Notes: generated by a model not told the origin, from the letters alone. 64,000 bases of DNA from JBCCGG01 sp039029395 (GCA_039029395.1 JBCCGG010000022.1:31534-95533); one strand, 5' to 3'. Counted from the first letter of the stretch, positions 1-8,076 are shown. Program-made: numbers and translations.

Positions 1-290
1 CGCGTTGCGAAAGGTAAAGAGCTTGGCGCCTCCAGCTACGACCCTGCCTGCCAAAACTGCGGCGGCCCGTATGCCGGACCTAATGGCTTGGGTGCAGGTC
101 GAGAGGGCGGAGGCCGTGGGCCCTGCCCTCGAGACGACGAAGCTCGAAAATCCTAGCCTTTAGATTGACACACCCGCACATCCCTCATGCGCGCTCGATG
201 TGTCGGGAAGATATCTATGCCATGACCCGATCACATGATATATCCAGATGAAAAGTTGACTAAGTCCAGATTTCTGAGGACACTCGGCCC
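1..290. other. Left edge of window, no gene recognised
   Basis: No protein family is recognisable here. An imperfect hairpin (GAGGGC 103-108 pairing with GCCCTC 125-130) lies in the middle. The stretch probably carries the promoter of the MocR-type gene that starts at 291, but I see no convincing -35/-10 pair. A reading frame is open from base 1 to a TAG at 154-156, with no recognisable domain. Confidence 0.4.
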
Positions 291-1763
291 ATGGACGAAC
301 ATAGGGTTCCCGAAGAGCTCTTCTTTCTTGATCGGGCCGGGCCGCGCAGCCTGCAGGCACAGGTCCGCGAGACCGTCGTTTCGGCCGTGCTCGACCGGCG
401 GCTGTTGCCGGGGGCCCGGCTACCCTCGACGCGAAAGCTGGCGTCGCACCTCAATGTCTCGCGCCTGACCGTCACCTTGGCTTATCAGGAGCTGGTCGCT
501 CAGGGATACCTCTCGACCGCTCCCAGAAGCGGGTTCATCGTGGCCGAAACGGCGCCAGCGCCGCAGATCCGCTACGGACCGGGTCCCAAGGCAAGCTCGG
601 CGGTCGATTGGGCGGCGCGGCTCGCGACCAGCGTGATGGATCGGCGGGAAATCGAAAAGCCCGAGGATTGGCGCTCTTTTCCCTACCCCTTTATCTACGG
701 CCAGATGGACATGTCCCTGTTCCACCACAACGCATGGCGGGACTGCGCGCGCCGGGCGCTTGGGCGGCGGGATTTCGAAGACATGGCAAGAGACGCGGCG
801 GCGGCCGACGACCCCATGCTGGTCGACTATATCTCCTCGCGCACCCTGCCGCGACGGGGCATCACGGCCGAACGCGGCGAGATCCTGGTGACCGTCGGCG
901 CCCAGAACGCCCTTTGGCTGACCATCCAGCTCTTGGCCAAGGGTCCATTCCATGCGGTATGCGAAAACCCCGGCTACCCGGACATTGCAACCGCCCTGCG
1001 TTGGAACGGCGCCAGGGTGACTCCGGTCACTGTCGACCTGGACGGGCTACCGGTCAGTCGTCTGCCGGCCGATCTTGATGCGGTCTTTGTCACGCCGAGC
1101 CACCACGCGCCGACCGCGGTCACCATGCCGACGCGGCGCCGCTCCCGCCTGTTGCGCGCCGCCGACGAGCAAGACTTCCTGATCGTCGAAGACGACTACG
1201 AGTTCGAGATGAGCTTCCTCAAGCCGCCAAGCCCGGCCCTCAAGTCGCTCGACCGCTCGGGGCGGGTGATCTACGTTGGCAGCTTCTCCAAAGCACTCTT
1301 CCCAGGTTTGCGGCTCGGCTACCTGGTCGGCCCGGAGCCCTTCATCAGCCAGGCGCGCCGCCTGCGCGCGCTCATGCTGCGCCATCCGCCTGGTCACCAG
1401 CAGCGCACGGTTGCCTACTTTCTGGCGGACGGCCACTACGACAGTCTGATCCGGGACATGCGCATGGCCTTCGCCGAGCGGCGCATGATCATGACACAGG
1501 CCCTCGAGCGCGAGGGCCTGGAGATTGCCGGGGCCGCCAGCTTCGGCGGCACCAATCTATGGATCAAGGGCCCCGACGGGCTCGACTCCCTCGCCTTCGC
1601 GCGCGAGCTGCGCGAGGACGGGGTGTTGATCGAGCCGGGCGCGCCGTTTTTCGACGGAACTAAGGATCCGATTCAGTTCTTCCGCATGGCCTACTCCTCC
1701 ATTCCGTCCGAGAGAATCGAGGGCGGTGTCCGGCTTATCGCTGAAAAGCTCGCCGCCCGCTGA
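291..1763 (+). CDS. MocR/PdxR-type GntR transcriptional regulator with aminotransferase-like domain
   Basis: The 490-residue protein has the two-part MocR layout. An N-terminal GntR winged helix covers about residues 18-85 (LPSTRKLASHLNVSRLTV is the recognition region), followed by a fold-type I aminotransferase-like domain of about 350 residues. The PLP-binding lysine is in SFSKALFPG, at about residue 334. Such proteins sense PLP or amino compounds and usually control vitamin B6, taurine, GABA or ectoine genes. No pdx, tau or gab gene is next to it in the window, so the target may lie to the left. ATG 291 is preceded by a GAGG at 276-279. Family assignment is secure; the ligand is unknown. 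Confidence 0.9.
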   Translation: MDEHRVPEELFFLDRAGPRSLQAQVRETVVSAVLDRRLLPGARLPSTRKLASHLNVSRLTVTLAYQELVAQGYLSTAPRSGFIVAETAPAPQIRYGPGPKASSAVDWAARLATSVMDRREIEKPEDWRSFPYPFIYGQMDMSLFHHNAWRDCARRALGRRDFEDMARDAAAADDPMLVDYISSRTLPRRGITAERGEILVTVGAQNALWLTIQLLAKGPFHAVCENPGYPDIATALRWNGARVTPVTVDLDGLPVSRLPADLDAVFVTPSHHAPTAVTMPTRRRSRLLRAADEQDFLIVEDDYEFEMSFLKPPSPALKSLDRSGRVIYVGSFSKALFPGLRLGYLVGPEPFISQARRLRALMLRHPPGHQQRTVAYFLADGHYDSLIRDMRMAFAERRMIMTQALEREGLEIAGAASFGGTNLWIKGPDGLDSLAFARELREDGVLIEPGAPFFDGTKDPIQFFRMAYSSIPSERIEGGVRLIAEKLAAR

Positions 1764-1948
1764 CGACGCAATCTGGGAAAATTCACGTCCGATCTGACAG
1801 GGATGGAATATTCCCCGCCTTGGCCGGTCTATCTATCGAGACGCGCGACAAGCAAGCCCGATCCGAATGCCGCCTCGGGCCTGGACCCACCGCGCGCCTT
1901 TGCCGGAGATGAGTTGAAACTGCCTTGCAAGACGGAGGACCCAACGTC

Positions 1949-2203
1949 ATGAAGTACATTCTCGCTCCCCTCTCTGCCGTCGCGTTGCTGTGCGCTGTGA
2001 GCCTGGCCCAAGCCGAGGAGGCGAAGGGCACGATCGCTGCGCTCGATACCTCCCAGGGCATGATCGTCCTGGACAGCGGCGAGACCTTCACCCTGGCCGA
2101 TGGCGTTTCGGTCGAAGGCCTTACGCCCGGCACCGAGGTGACCGTGTCCTATGAGGAGAAGGACGGGCAGAAGGTCGTGCACGACGTGCTGCCGTCGCAA
2201 TAG
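1949..2203 (+). CDS. Small exported DUF1344-like protein
   Basis: This 84-residue protein has a signal peptide: a Lys near the start, a hydrophobic stretch LAPLSAVALLCAVSLA, and a likely cut after AQA. The mature part is only about 60 residues, predicted beta-rich, with the pattern GTIAALD...VLDSGETFTLADG...LTPGTEVTVSYEE. That matches the DUF1344 family of small periplasmic proteins common in Alphaproteobacteria, whose function is unknown. ATG 1949 is preferred over the in-frame TTG at 1925 because ACGGAGGA (1932-1939) is well placed upstream and the signal peptide then begins at its Met-Lys. It stands alone, with no operon partner. Confidence 0.75.
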   Translation: MKYILAPLSAVALLCAVSLAQAEEAKGTIAALDTSQGMIVLDSGETFTLADGVSVEGLTPGTEVTVSYEEKDGQKVVHDVLPSQ

Positions 2204-2268
2204 GCGAAGGCTTTCGTCCGACGGCTTTCAGGGGGTGGGTGCGCGAAGGTGCGTGCCCGCCCCCAGCC

Positions 2269-3066
2269 CTATGTGCAGGGCCAAGCCTCAAGCGTGGTCT
2301 TCAGCCGTTCAGGCATCAGGTCCTGGCGCCCCTCGGTCTCGAGAAAGCACGCGATGTCGTGGGTCGATACCACGGTGGTCTCGCCGGCAACCGGCAGCTT
2401 GAGCGGCGCCGAGCTGGAGTCGAGCGAAAGATGGGCGGTCCGGTAGCCGCGCACCAGCCCAATCAAGTCGCCGCTTTCGCTGTCGTATACCCCGCCACCG
2501 CTCATGCCGTAGCTGACCGAAGCATCGATCATCCGAACAGGTCCATAGATTGCCGCCGCGCCGCTTGTGTCGTCGCGTTCATGGATCTGACTCACGGCAC
2601 CATTTATGACGGTCCGCTCGCGCCCCCAGGGGAAGGCGGCGACCCAGACCGGGTCCACCAGATAGGCGCCGTCGGACAGATCGGTGGCCTGTCCCGTGGA
2701 CAGCGACGTTTTCAGGAGCGCCAGGTCCCGCTCCTCGTCGATCGCGAGAATCTCCGCGCCAACCCGCGTCTTTCCGGGCGGCGCGACGATGAAGAGCGAT
2801 TGCTCGACCTGGGGCACCAGGGTGTGTGCCGTGGTCAAGAGCGTGCTGCCGTCATCGTCGAGCGAAAGAATGACCGCCGAGCCGGCACGCCGGCCGCCAC
2901 CGTCTCGCTCTGTAAAGAGCTGTACCGATGACTCCAGCATCTGGCCGATCAGCGCATGGCGTTCACTGGCCGGCGGGCTGGCGCAGGCCTGGCTCAAGGC
3001 AGCAAGGCAGATGACGGATAGGGTCCGTCCCAATGCCCCCCAGGGCAGGCGACCTTCGGCTTTCAT
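2269..3066 (-). CDS. Exported trypsin-like (S1-fold) serine protease
   Basis: A 265-residue protein with an N-terminal hydrophobic export signal ending near ALSQACASPP, so it is periplasmic or possibly lipid-anchored (the lipobox is imperfect). The remainder has a chymotrypsin-like layout: His81 in TTAHTL, Asp114 in EERDLALLK and Ser189 in GMSGGGVYD form the expected triad. There is no PDZ domain, unlike DegP/DegQ, and the length fits a lone protease domain. GMSGGG replaces the usual GNSGGP, which may alter substrate preference. It is transcribed away from the stress response genes, sharing the region 3067-3239 with the sigma factor gene. Substrate unknown. Confidence 0.8.
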   Translation of the reverse strand: MKAEGRLPWGALGRTLSVICLAALSQACASPPASERHALIGQMLESSVQLFTERDGGGRRAGSAVILSLDDDGSTLLTTAHTLVPQVEQSLFIVAPPGKTRVGAEILAIDEERDLALLKTSLSTGQATDLSDGAYLVDPVWVAAFPWGRERTVINGAVSQIHERDDTSGAAAIYGPVRMIDASVSYGMSGGGVYDSESGDLIGLVRGYRTAHLSLDSSSAPLKLPVAGETTVVSTHDIACFLETEGRQDLMPERLKTTLEAWPCT

Positions 3067-3153
3067 TGCGCGGTCCTCTTGTCGAGCGATTGGCCTGATA
3101 GGGGTATCCGAAGAAATTGGTTAACAAATGATTAAAGACCCCCGCCGGGCTCG

Positions 3154-3178
3154 GGAACAAATCGCCAGCCACCGAGTT
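3154..3178 (+). promoter_or_regulatory. EcfG-type general stress promoter upstream of second ECF sigma gene
   Basis: GGAAC at 3154-3158 is followed after 16 bases by AGTT (GTT at 3176-3178). The published EcfG consensus in Alphaproteobacteria is GGAAC-N16/17-cGTT. It points at the ECF sigma gene, with about 55 nt of predicted leader. The match is seen in the sequence; control by EcfG is inferred. Confidence 0.6.
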
Positions 3179-3239
3179 TCCTCTATACCAGGCGCGGTCT
3201 CATCGCCGCCCGACACGAGGAATGGAGGACGGCGACAGC

Positions 3240-3851
3240 ATGCTCGCGCCCGCACAAGATACAACGACGCAGACCGCCCTCAGGCCTGAAAGCAAATGTC
3301 TTCGCGATGAAGACCTCTCCGCCATCGTCGCTGCATTGCGGCGCTACGCCCTGGCGCTGCTTCGCGATCCGGTCGAAGCCGACGATCTTGTCCAGGAAAG
3401 CCTGGTGAGGGCGATGACCTACAATCCCCATGGCATCGGTGTTCGCCGCTGGCGGCCCTACCTCTTCAGCATCCTGCACAACCTTCACCTGGATCAGAGG
3501 TCGAAACTTGCCCGCATGAGGGAGACCCTGCCGATCGTCGACTCGGCGCCGCAGATTCCCAGTGCCGCTAACCAGCAGGACCGCCTGGCGTTCCGCGAGG
3601 TCGTGGCGCTCCTCGCCCGCCTGCCCGACGAGCAGCGCGAGGTAATCCTTTTGGCAGGGCTCGAGGGCCTGTCGTACAAAGAGGTCGCGGAGATCGTCAA
3701 AGCCCCGGTCGGGACCGTCATGTCCCGCTTGAGTCGAGGGCGGCGGGCGCTGCGAATCCTGATGGAACAGGGCGTCGATCTTCCGGACGGCAAGGCGCAT
3801 CGAGACTCGCGGCCGGGCCGACCTGATGAAGCCGCGTCATATCCAGCATAA
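3240..3851 (+). CDS. ECF-family RNA polymerase sigma factor (second sigma of the stress island)
   Basis: About 203 residues with sigma region 2 (LLRDPVEADDLVQESLVRA, then RPYLFSILHNLHLDQ) and region 4 (LPDEQREVILLAGLEGLSY, then a helix-turn-helix ending GTVMSRLSRGRRAL). It directs RNA polymerase to alternative promoters. ATG 3240 is chosen over ATG 3222 because GGAGGA at 3224-3229 sits 10 nt before it, while 3222 has no spaced ribosome site. An EcfG-type promoter lies upstream, so it may be a second tier of the general stress response or an EcfG paralogue. Its last 134 bases overlap the convergent kinase gene on the other strand. Confidence 0.88.
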   Translation: MLAPAQDTTTQTALRPESKCLRDEDLSAIVAALRRYALALLRDPVEADDLVQESLVRAMTYNPHGIGVRRWRPYLFSILHNLHLDQRSKLARMRETLPIVDSAPQIPSAANQQDRLAFREVVALLARLPDEQREVILLAGLEGLSYKEVAEIVKAPVGTVMSRLSRGRRALRILMEQGVDLPDGKAHRDSRPGRPDEAASYPA

Positions 3852-5535
3852 CCCGCACCTCGACTCCAGGAGGCCCCTTGATCTGCAGCTCGCCGCCGAG
3901 TTGCCGGGCGAAAGCCGACATCAGCTTCATGCCCAGCCCATCGGGGACTCGGCCCGGCTCCGACGCAAAGCCCACCCCGTCGTCCGAGATGACGAGCATG
4001 GCGTGGTGACCATCGATTGGCCGCAGGGCGATGGTGATCAGCCCTTTGCGCCCTTCGGGAAAGGCATGCTTGAGGGCATTGGTCACGGCCTCGGTGATGA
4101 GCAGCGCGAGCGGCACCGCCCGTTCCGACGCCACCAGCACCTCGGACACCTCAAGATTGATCGAAGCCGTGCGCGCGGTTCCGCTTGAGGTCTCCAGCAG
4201 GATACGGCAAAGCTCGCCGAGAAACGCCTTCAAGGCGATGAAGCGCACGTCTTGATTCTCGTATAGATGGCGATGGACCAGGGCCAGGGCGCGCACGCGC
4301 AGCTGCACATCCAGAAGGGCGCGCTGCGCGCCCGGCGACGGCTCCGATCTGACATGCAGGTTCAACAAGCTGGTGATGGTCTGCAGGTTGTTCTTGACCC
4401 GGTGGTGGATCTCTCTCAGCAGCACATTCTTCTGCTCGATGGAATGGTGGAGATCCTCTTCGCGCGCCTCGATCCGCTCGGCCATCTCCATCAGGGTGTC
4501 GCCGAGCTGGCGCAGCTCGACGGGCGCGCTCGACAGATCGAGGCGGGCGGAGAGCTGGCCTTGACTGTAGCGCCTGGCGATCCGCCCGAGCTCGGAAATC
4601 CACTTGGTGACCCAAAGGCGGGTACCGACCGCGGCCGCCAGAATGCCGCCGAGCCAGATCACCGCCAGGCTGACGAGCCGGCCGATCAGGTCGCGCTCGA
4701 TCCAATCAAGGGTGGCCGCCGCCGGGAGACCGAACAGCACGACGACGCCACCGGTCGGAACCGGGACGCTGCTGTAGAAACGCTCCTGTCCGTCGCTGCC
4801 GACCGCGGCGAAATCGGTCAGGTTCCCCTTTGCGACCTGCTCGAGGATCTCTTGACGGGGCAGCCCCGCCTCCATGCGGTCAAATATGTAGAATGGCTCG
4901 GTGATGACCTGCGCGGATTTGTCCAACAGGAAAGTCACGCCGGCGGGCGGCAGGCCGATGCCCCGCACCAGGGTGCCGAGCCAATCCGGCCGGATCTCGG
5001 TGTAAATCACGCCGGTGATCTCGCCCTCATCCAGGCCAAGGGGCAAGGCGGCGATCAGCGCGGAGTTCGGGCTGCTGGGGCTGATCGTGTAGTCGCTTAG
5101 GGAAAAGCCATGGGTGAACGCGGCCTTGAGAAACCAGTCATTGCCCGACACGTCGGCGCCGACCATATTGTCGACCGTGCTGCATTCTACGAGCCCAGTC
5201 GGATCGGTCACCGTGAAGCTGCGGTACTCGTGATACCGCTCCAGCTCTTCCATCAAGGTGTCGCGACAGCCGATACGGGAGCCATGGATCTCCGGCTGAT
5301 CGGCAAGCCGGGCCAAGAGCCTACGAGTGTCGCGGATGAATTCGCGCTCGTAGCTGGAGGCCAAGACCGCGAACTGGCGCACCGACAGCTTGACCCGCGC
5401 CGTATGTTCTTCGAAGGCGTACCAGGCGAGATAGGCGCTCAGCAGCGTGGGCGGCAACAGCACGATGGCAAAGAGGATGGTCAGCCGCCAACGCAGGGAG
5501 GCAACGGAATGCAACAGGCCGGCAAGCCTTGCCAT
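3718..5535 (-). CDS. Membrane sensor histidine kinase (HisKA_2/HWE-like), likely PhyR kinase
   Basis: A 605-residue sensor. TM helix 1 lies at about 17-40, an extracytoplasmic sensing region (CACHE-like, about 45-265) follows, then TM helix 2 (about 285-310), a HAMP linker, and a HisKA_2 domain with phospho-acceptor His in REIHHRVKNNLQ. The ATPase has an N box LITEAVTNALKHAFP and a G box SDDGVGF. HisKA_2/HWE kinases are the usual phosphodonors or phosphatases for PhyR. The gene starts 10 nt after the phyR stop on the same strand, so the two are co-transcribed. About 35 residues beyond the ATPase domain (MTRLHQVGPA onward) are encoded inside the antisense overlap with the sigma gene and look like an added tail. 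Confidence 0.88.
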   Translation of the reverse strand: MARLAGLLHSVASLRWRLTILFAIVLLPPTLLSAYLAWYAFEEHTARVKLSVRQFAVLASSYEREFIRDTRRLLARLADQPEIHGSRIGCRDTLMEELERYHEYRSFTVTDPTGLVECSTVDNMVGADVSGNDWFLKAAFTHGFSLSDYTISPSSPNSALIAALPLGLDEGEITGVIYTEIRPDWLGTLVRGIGLPPAGVTFLLDKSAQVITEPFYIFDRMEAGLPRQEILEQVAKGNLTDFAAVGSDGQERFYSSVPVPTGGVVVLFGLPAAATLDWIERDLIGRLVSLAVIWLGGILAAAVGTRLWVTKWISELGRIARRYSQGQLSARLDLSSAPVELRQLGDTLMEMAERIEAREEDLHHSIEQKNVLLREIHHRVKNNLQTITSLLNLHVRSEPSPGAQRALLDVQLRVRALALVHRHLYENQDVRFIALKAFLGELCRILLETSSGTARTASINLEVSEVLVASERAVPLALLITEAVTNALKHAFPEGRKGLITIALRPIDGHHAMLVISDDGVGFASEPGRVPDGLGMKLMSAFARQLGGELQIKGPPGVEVRVMLDMTRLHQVGPAASLDAPCRPEDRRPVPSGFAAPAALDSSGT

Positions 5536-5545
5536 GACAACTTTT

Positions 5546-6358
5546 TTATGCGGTTAGGCCGACCGGCGAAGACTGCTCATTTCCGAACAGAGCTTGGGCG
5601 ACCGTGACTTTGAGCACCTCGGGCTCGAAGGGCTTGGTCACCAAGTAAATCGGCTCGCGCCGTTGGCCGGTCAGCAAGCGCTCCGGAAAGGCGGTGACAA
5701 AAACCACCGGGACCTCGGAAAGAGCCATGATTTCGTTTACGGCTTGAACGCCTGAGCTGCCGTCGTCCAAGCGGATGTCGGCGAGCAGCAGTCCCGGCAT
5801 GACCTTGCGCGCCTTGTCGACCGCATCTGCCCGGGTTGCCGCCGTGCCAACCACCCGGTGGCCCATCTCGATCAGAATACCCGCTATGTCGAAAGCGATC
5901 ACCGGCTCGTCCTCGATCACGAGAACCGTTGTCGCGCATTGCTCTAGCAGATCGCGGCGCGCGCGGGCGAGCAGCTCAGCGATTGCAACGGGGGGCAATC
6001 CCATGATCACCGCCACGTCCTCTTGCGCGAACTTTTCCACCATCGTCAGAAGCAGGACTTGGCGCTCGACGGTCGGCAAGCAACAGACCAGGGACTCTAA
6101 GGAAGGTGGTCCTTCCCCAGACGCGTGCCGCCGATCGTAAGGCGGTCCGTTGACCACGTTGACGATCGTGTCTTGGAACTGCTTGTAGAGTTGACGGCGA
6201 ATGGGTTGATCTTCCTCGAGGCGCCCGGGATCCGCGGCGATTGCCTGGAGACAAAGCCGGACATAGTAGTCGCCAAGCTCTTGCGTGGCGGTCAGCGCGC
6301 GCGCGTAGCGCCGAAGATAGGGAACGTGTCTTACGATGCTTTCGGGAAGACTCGTCAT
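5546..6358 (-). CDS. phyR: PhyR general stress response regulator (sigma-like domain plus receiver)
   Basis: 270 residues in the diagnostic PhyR order: an N-terminal ECF-sigma-like domain (about 1-140, without DNA-binding function in the family) fused to a C-terminal receiver. Receiver residues are visible: Glu149/Asp150, phospho-acceptor Asp194 in LLADIRLDD, Thr222 in FVTAFPERLLTG and Lys242 in VTKPFEP. On phosphorylation PhyR binds NepR and frees EcfG. ATG 6358 is preferred over the start at 6418: GAGAGA is suitably spaced before it, and PhyR proteins begin close to the first sigma-like helix. It is divergent from nepR-ecfG and heads an operon with the kinase. Confidence 0.93.
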   Translation of the reverse strand: MTSLPESIVRHVPYLRRYARALTATQELGDYYVRLCLQAIAADPGRLEEDQPIRRQLYKQFQDTIVNVVNGPPYDRRHASGEGPPSLESLVCCLPTVERQVLLLTMVEKFAQEDVAVIMGLPPVAIAELLARARRDLLEQCATTVLVIEDEPVIAFDIAGILIEMGHRVVGTAATRADAVDKARKVMPGLLLADIRLDDGSSGVQAVNEIMALSEVPVVFVTAFPERLLTGQRREPIYLVTKPFEPEVLKVTVAQALFGNEQSSPVGLTA

Positions 6359-6550
6359 CAATTGTCTCTCTTGCAGCCCCTTGCCGACCGAGACCCTGTT
6401 TGGCAAATATGGCGACAAGACGGTCGCAAAGTGGAAACAATTGAGTCACGCCTTCGGAACATCGCCCTATCTCCGCCGCCAATGGAACAAATTGCCGCCT
6501 TTCGGTGTCTATAGAGATGAGATCACTCTGGATCTCTGAGGACGCCGGGC

Positions 6551-6576
6551 GGAACGACCTGGCCCGCGTCCAAGTT
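6551..6576 (+). promoter_or_regulatory. EcfG-type promoter of nepR-ecfG
   Basis: GGAAC at 6551-6555, 17 bases, then AGTT (GTT 6574-6576), 20 nt before the nepR ATG. This fits GGAAC-N16/17-cGTT with one base off in the -10 part. It would make the sigma/anti-sigma pair self-activating, as is known in this system. Two other GGAAC strings nearby (6456, 6484) lack a matching -10. Confidence 0.6.
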
Positions 6577-6595
6577 CTGACAGCGAGACCGGCGG

Positions 6596-6826
6596 ATGGC
6601 GAAAAAGATTCAGCGTTTGACAATTGCGGCAGGGTCTGGTGCGAGCGCCAGGCACCTTGTTGACCCGAAGGCCTCTGCCGTCGATCCCTCTGCATTGTCC
6701 TTCGACCAATGGCTCGACGATCAGCTGGCCGCGCTCTATCGGGATGTGCTGGCTGAGCCCTTACCGGAAGACCTCATGGACCTGGTCTTGCAGCTCGATC
6801 GCGGCCGGTCGTCCGGAAACGATTAG
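6596..6826 (+). CDS. nepR: NepR-family anti-sigma factor
   Basis: A 76-residue acidic protein with the NepR core: two amphipathic helices in FDQWLDDQLAALYRDVLAEP and LPEDLMDLVLQLD, comparable with the LRAVYDDVVNEPVPDRFLDLL pattern of known NepRs. NepR sequesters EcfG until phospho-PhyR takes it away. It has the expected small size with a variable basic N-terminus (MAKKIQRL). It lies directly upstream of ecfG (5 nt gap) and divergent from phyR, the standard arrangement. Identification rests on both the motif and the position. Confidence 0.9.
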   Translation: MAKKIQRLTIAAGSGASARHLVDPKASAVDPSALSFDQWLDDQLAALYRDVLAEPLPEDLMDLVLQLDRGRSSGND

Positions 6827-6831
6827 AAGCG

Positions 6832-7365
6832 ATGGCCATGGCCGTCCAAACTCAGCACGCCCCGTCACGCGACGCTGTCGCGCAGACCCGCGCCTTCCGC
6901 GAGGAGTTGGTCGCCATTTTGCCGCATTTGCGCGCCTACGCCCGGTTCCTATCAAAGAATCGGGACCTGGCCGACGACATCGTCCAAGACACCGTTGTGC
7001 AGATTCTCCGTTCGGAGGAACACTATCGGCCGATGGGTCATTTCAAGGCTTGGGCCTTCACGATACTGCGCAATCGATTCTACGGACAATGGCGCGCGGC
7101 CGACCGCCGAACCGTTCCACTGGAGGAACAGGACCGCGAGAGTCTCGCGACTCAAGCCAACGGTCAGGAGGGCGCCGTGGCCTTCCGCGACTTCCATAAG
7201 GCGTTCTGGGCGTTGTCCGAAAACCACCGAGAAGTGCTGGTCCTGATCGGGCGCAGCGGCCTCAGCTACGAAGAGGTCGCCAAGGTTTGCGGCTGCGAAA
7301 TAGGCACGATCAAGAGTCGCCTGTCCCGGGCCCGCGACGCGCTGCGCGGCAGGCTCGACGCTTAG
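6832..7365 (+). CDS. ecfG: EcfG general stress sigma factor
   Basis: 177 residues with sigma region 2 at about 22-90 (LRAYARFLSKNRDLADDIVQ, then FKAWAFTILRNRFYGQWR) and region 4 at about 115-170 (LSENHREVLVLIGRSGLSYE, GCEIGTIKSRLSRARDALRG). It is the effector sigma of the general stress response. It starts 5 nt after nepR and shares the promoter at 6551. Two in-frame ATGs (6832, 6838) are possible; neither has a strong ribosome site, which suggests coupling to nepR. It resembles the second sigma at 3240 in region 4, but the two are distinct proteins. Confidence 0.9.
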   Translation: MAMAVQTQHAPSRDAVAQTRAFREELVAILPHLRAYARFLSKNRDLADDIVQDTVVQILRSEEHYRPMGHFKAWAFTILRNRFYGQWRAADRRTVPLEEQDRESLATQANGQEGAVAFRDFHKAFWALSENHREVLVLIGRSGLSYEEVAKVCGCEIGTIKSRLSRARDALRGRLDA

Positions 7366-7405
7366 CATCAGCATATTTTTCGACCGAGATGCTCCCGCAC
7401 GTGGT

Positions 7406-7426
7406 CACCGGCGCGCGCAACCGGTG
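7406..7426 (+). terminator. Hairpin after ecfG
   Basis: CACCGG at 7406-7411 pairs with CCGGTG at 7421-7426 across a 9-nt loop, 40 nt after the ecfG stop. No T-run follows, so it may only slow transcription or protect the mRNA end. A TATAAT-like hexamer further on (7480-7485) could belong to the nsrR promoter. Confidence 0.3.
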
Positions 7427-7539
7427 CGGGCTTGCGGCCCCACATGGGTTTCCCGCTCCACAATCATGTATCGTGGGTGTATAATATCCGATCCCTGATG
7501 TGCCGCCAGGCATCGGATACTGTGCGGGAGGTGTGGACT

Positions 7540-7974
7540 GTGCGCCTGACATCCTATGCCGACTACGCCATGCGCGTCTTAATGTACCTGGGGTTGGCCC
7601 AGGATCGCCTGGCCACGATCCAAGAGATCGCCGACGCCTTCGGCATCTCCAAGAACCACCTCATGAAGATCGTTCACGACCTGCAGCTGGCCGGCTACAT
7701 CCAATCGGTGCGCGGGCGGGCCGGCGGCATCCGCCTTGGGCGCCCGCCGCATGAGATCCTGGTCGGCGACGTGATCCGTCATTGCGAGGAGGACTTCCAG
7801 CTGGTCGAATGTTTCGCCACAGAGACCAACCGATGTAAGATTTTTGGGCCTTGCGCGCTCCACGGCGTCTTGCGGGAGGCTTTGGGCGCATACTTCGAGG
7901 TGCTGGACCGCCACTCCTTGGCCGACCTGCTGAAGCAGAAGCGGAGTCTCGCTCGGGCGCTCGAGGTCACTTAG
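7540..7974 (+). CDS. nsrR: Rrf2-family regulator, NsrR-like nitric oxide sensor
   Basis: 144 residues from GTG 7540, with GGGAGG at 7527-7532 as ribosome site; the alignment start VRLTSYADYAMRVLMYL matches NsrR proteins. The Rrf2 winged helix holds IQEIADAFGISKNHLMKIVH and a wing VRGRAGGIRLGRPP. Three cysteines (about 91, 99, 105; C-x7-C-x5-C in VECFATETNRCKIFGPCAL) suit Fe-S cluster binding; in NsrR the cluster reacts with NO and repression is lifted. It lies 102 nt upstream of ccoN in the same orientation, so the cbb3 operon is a likely target. IscR is less likely because its cysteine pattern and flanking genes differ. Confidence 0.8.
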   Translation: MRLTSYADYAMRVLMYLGLAQDRLATIQEIADAFGISKNHLMKIVHDLQLAGYIQSVRGRAGGIRLGRPPHEILVGDVIRHCEEDFQLVECFATETNRCKIFGPCALHGVLREALGAYFEVLDRHSLADLLKQKRSLARALEVT

Positions 7975-7998
7975 GCGGCCCAACCGCGCGCATTCGCG

Positions 7999-8039
7999 TT
8001 TACAAGCACGCGGTAATCATATATAAATGCTACATATTT
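7999..8039 (+). promoter_or_regulatory. Sigma70-type promoter of the cco operon with AAAT-N7-ATTT repeat
   Basis: TTTACA (7999-8004), 17 bases, TATAAA (8022-8027), an excellent housekeeping promoter. An interrupted repeat AAAT-N7-ATTT (8025-8039) covers the -10 and the expected start point, where a repressor such as the adjacent NsrR-like protein could bind. No FNR/FixK box (TTGAT-N4-ATCAA) is present between nsrR and ccoN. Promoter seen; repressor identity inferred. Confidence 0.5.
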
Positions 8040-8076
8040 TTGAGCAACCGAGGAAGGGCAATTCCGCGCGACGCTT

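Noticed and set aside
1..156. Possible C-terminal end of a gene (frame open from base 1, ending in a TAG)
   Set aside because: 51 codons without any recognisable pattern; an open stretch of this size is expected in GC-rich DNA.
6456..6510. Further EcfG-type promoters at GGAAC 6456 and 6484
   Set aside because: No GTT at the required distance from either.
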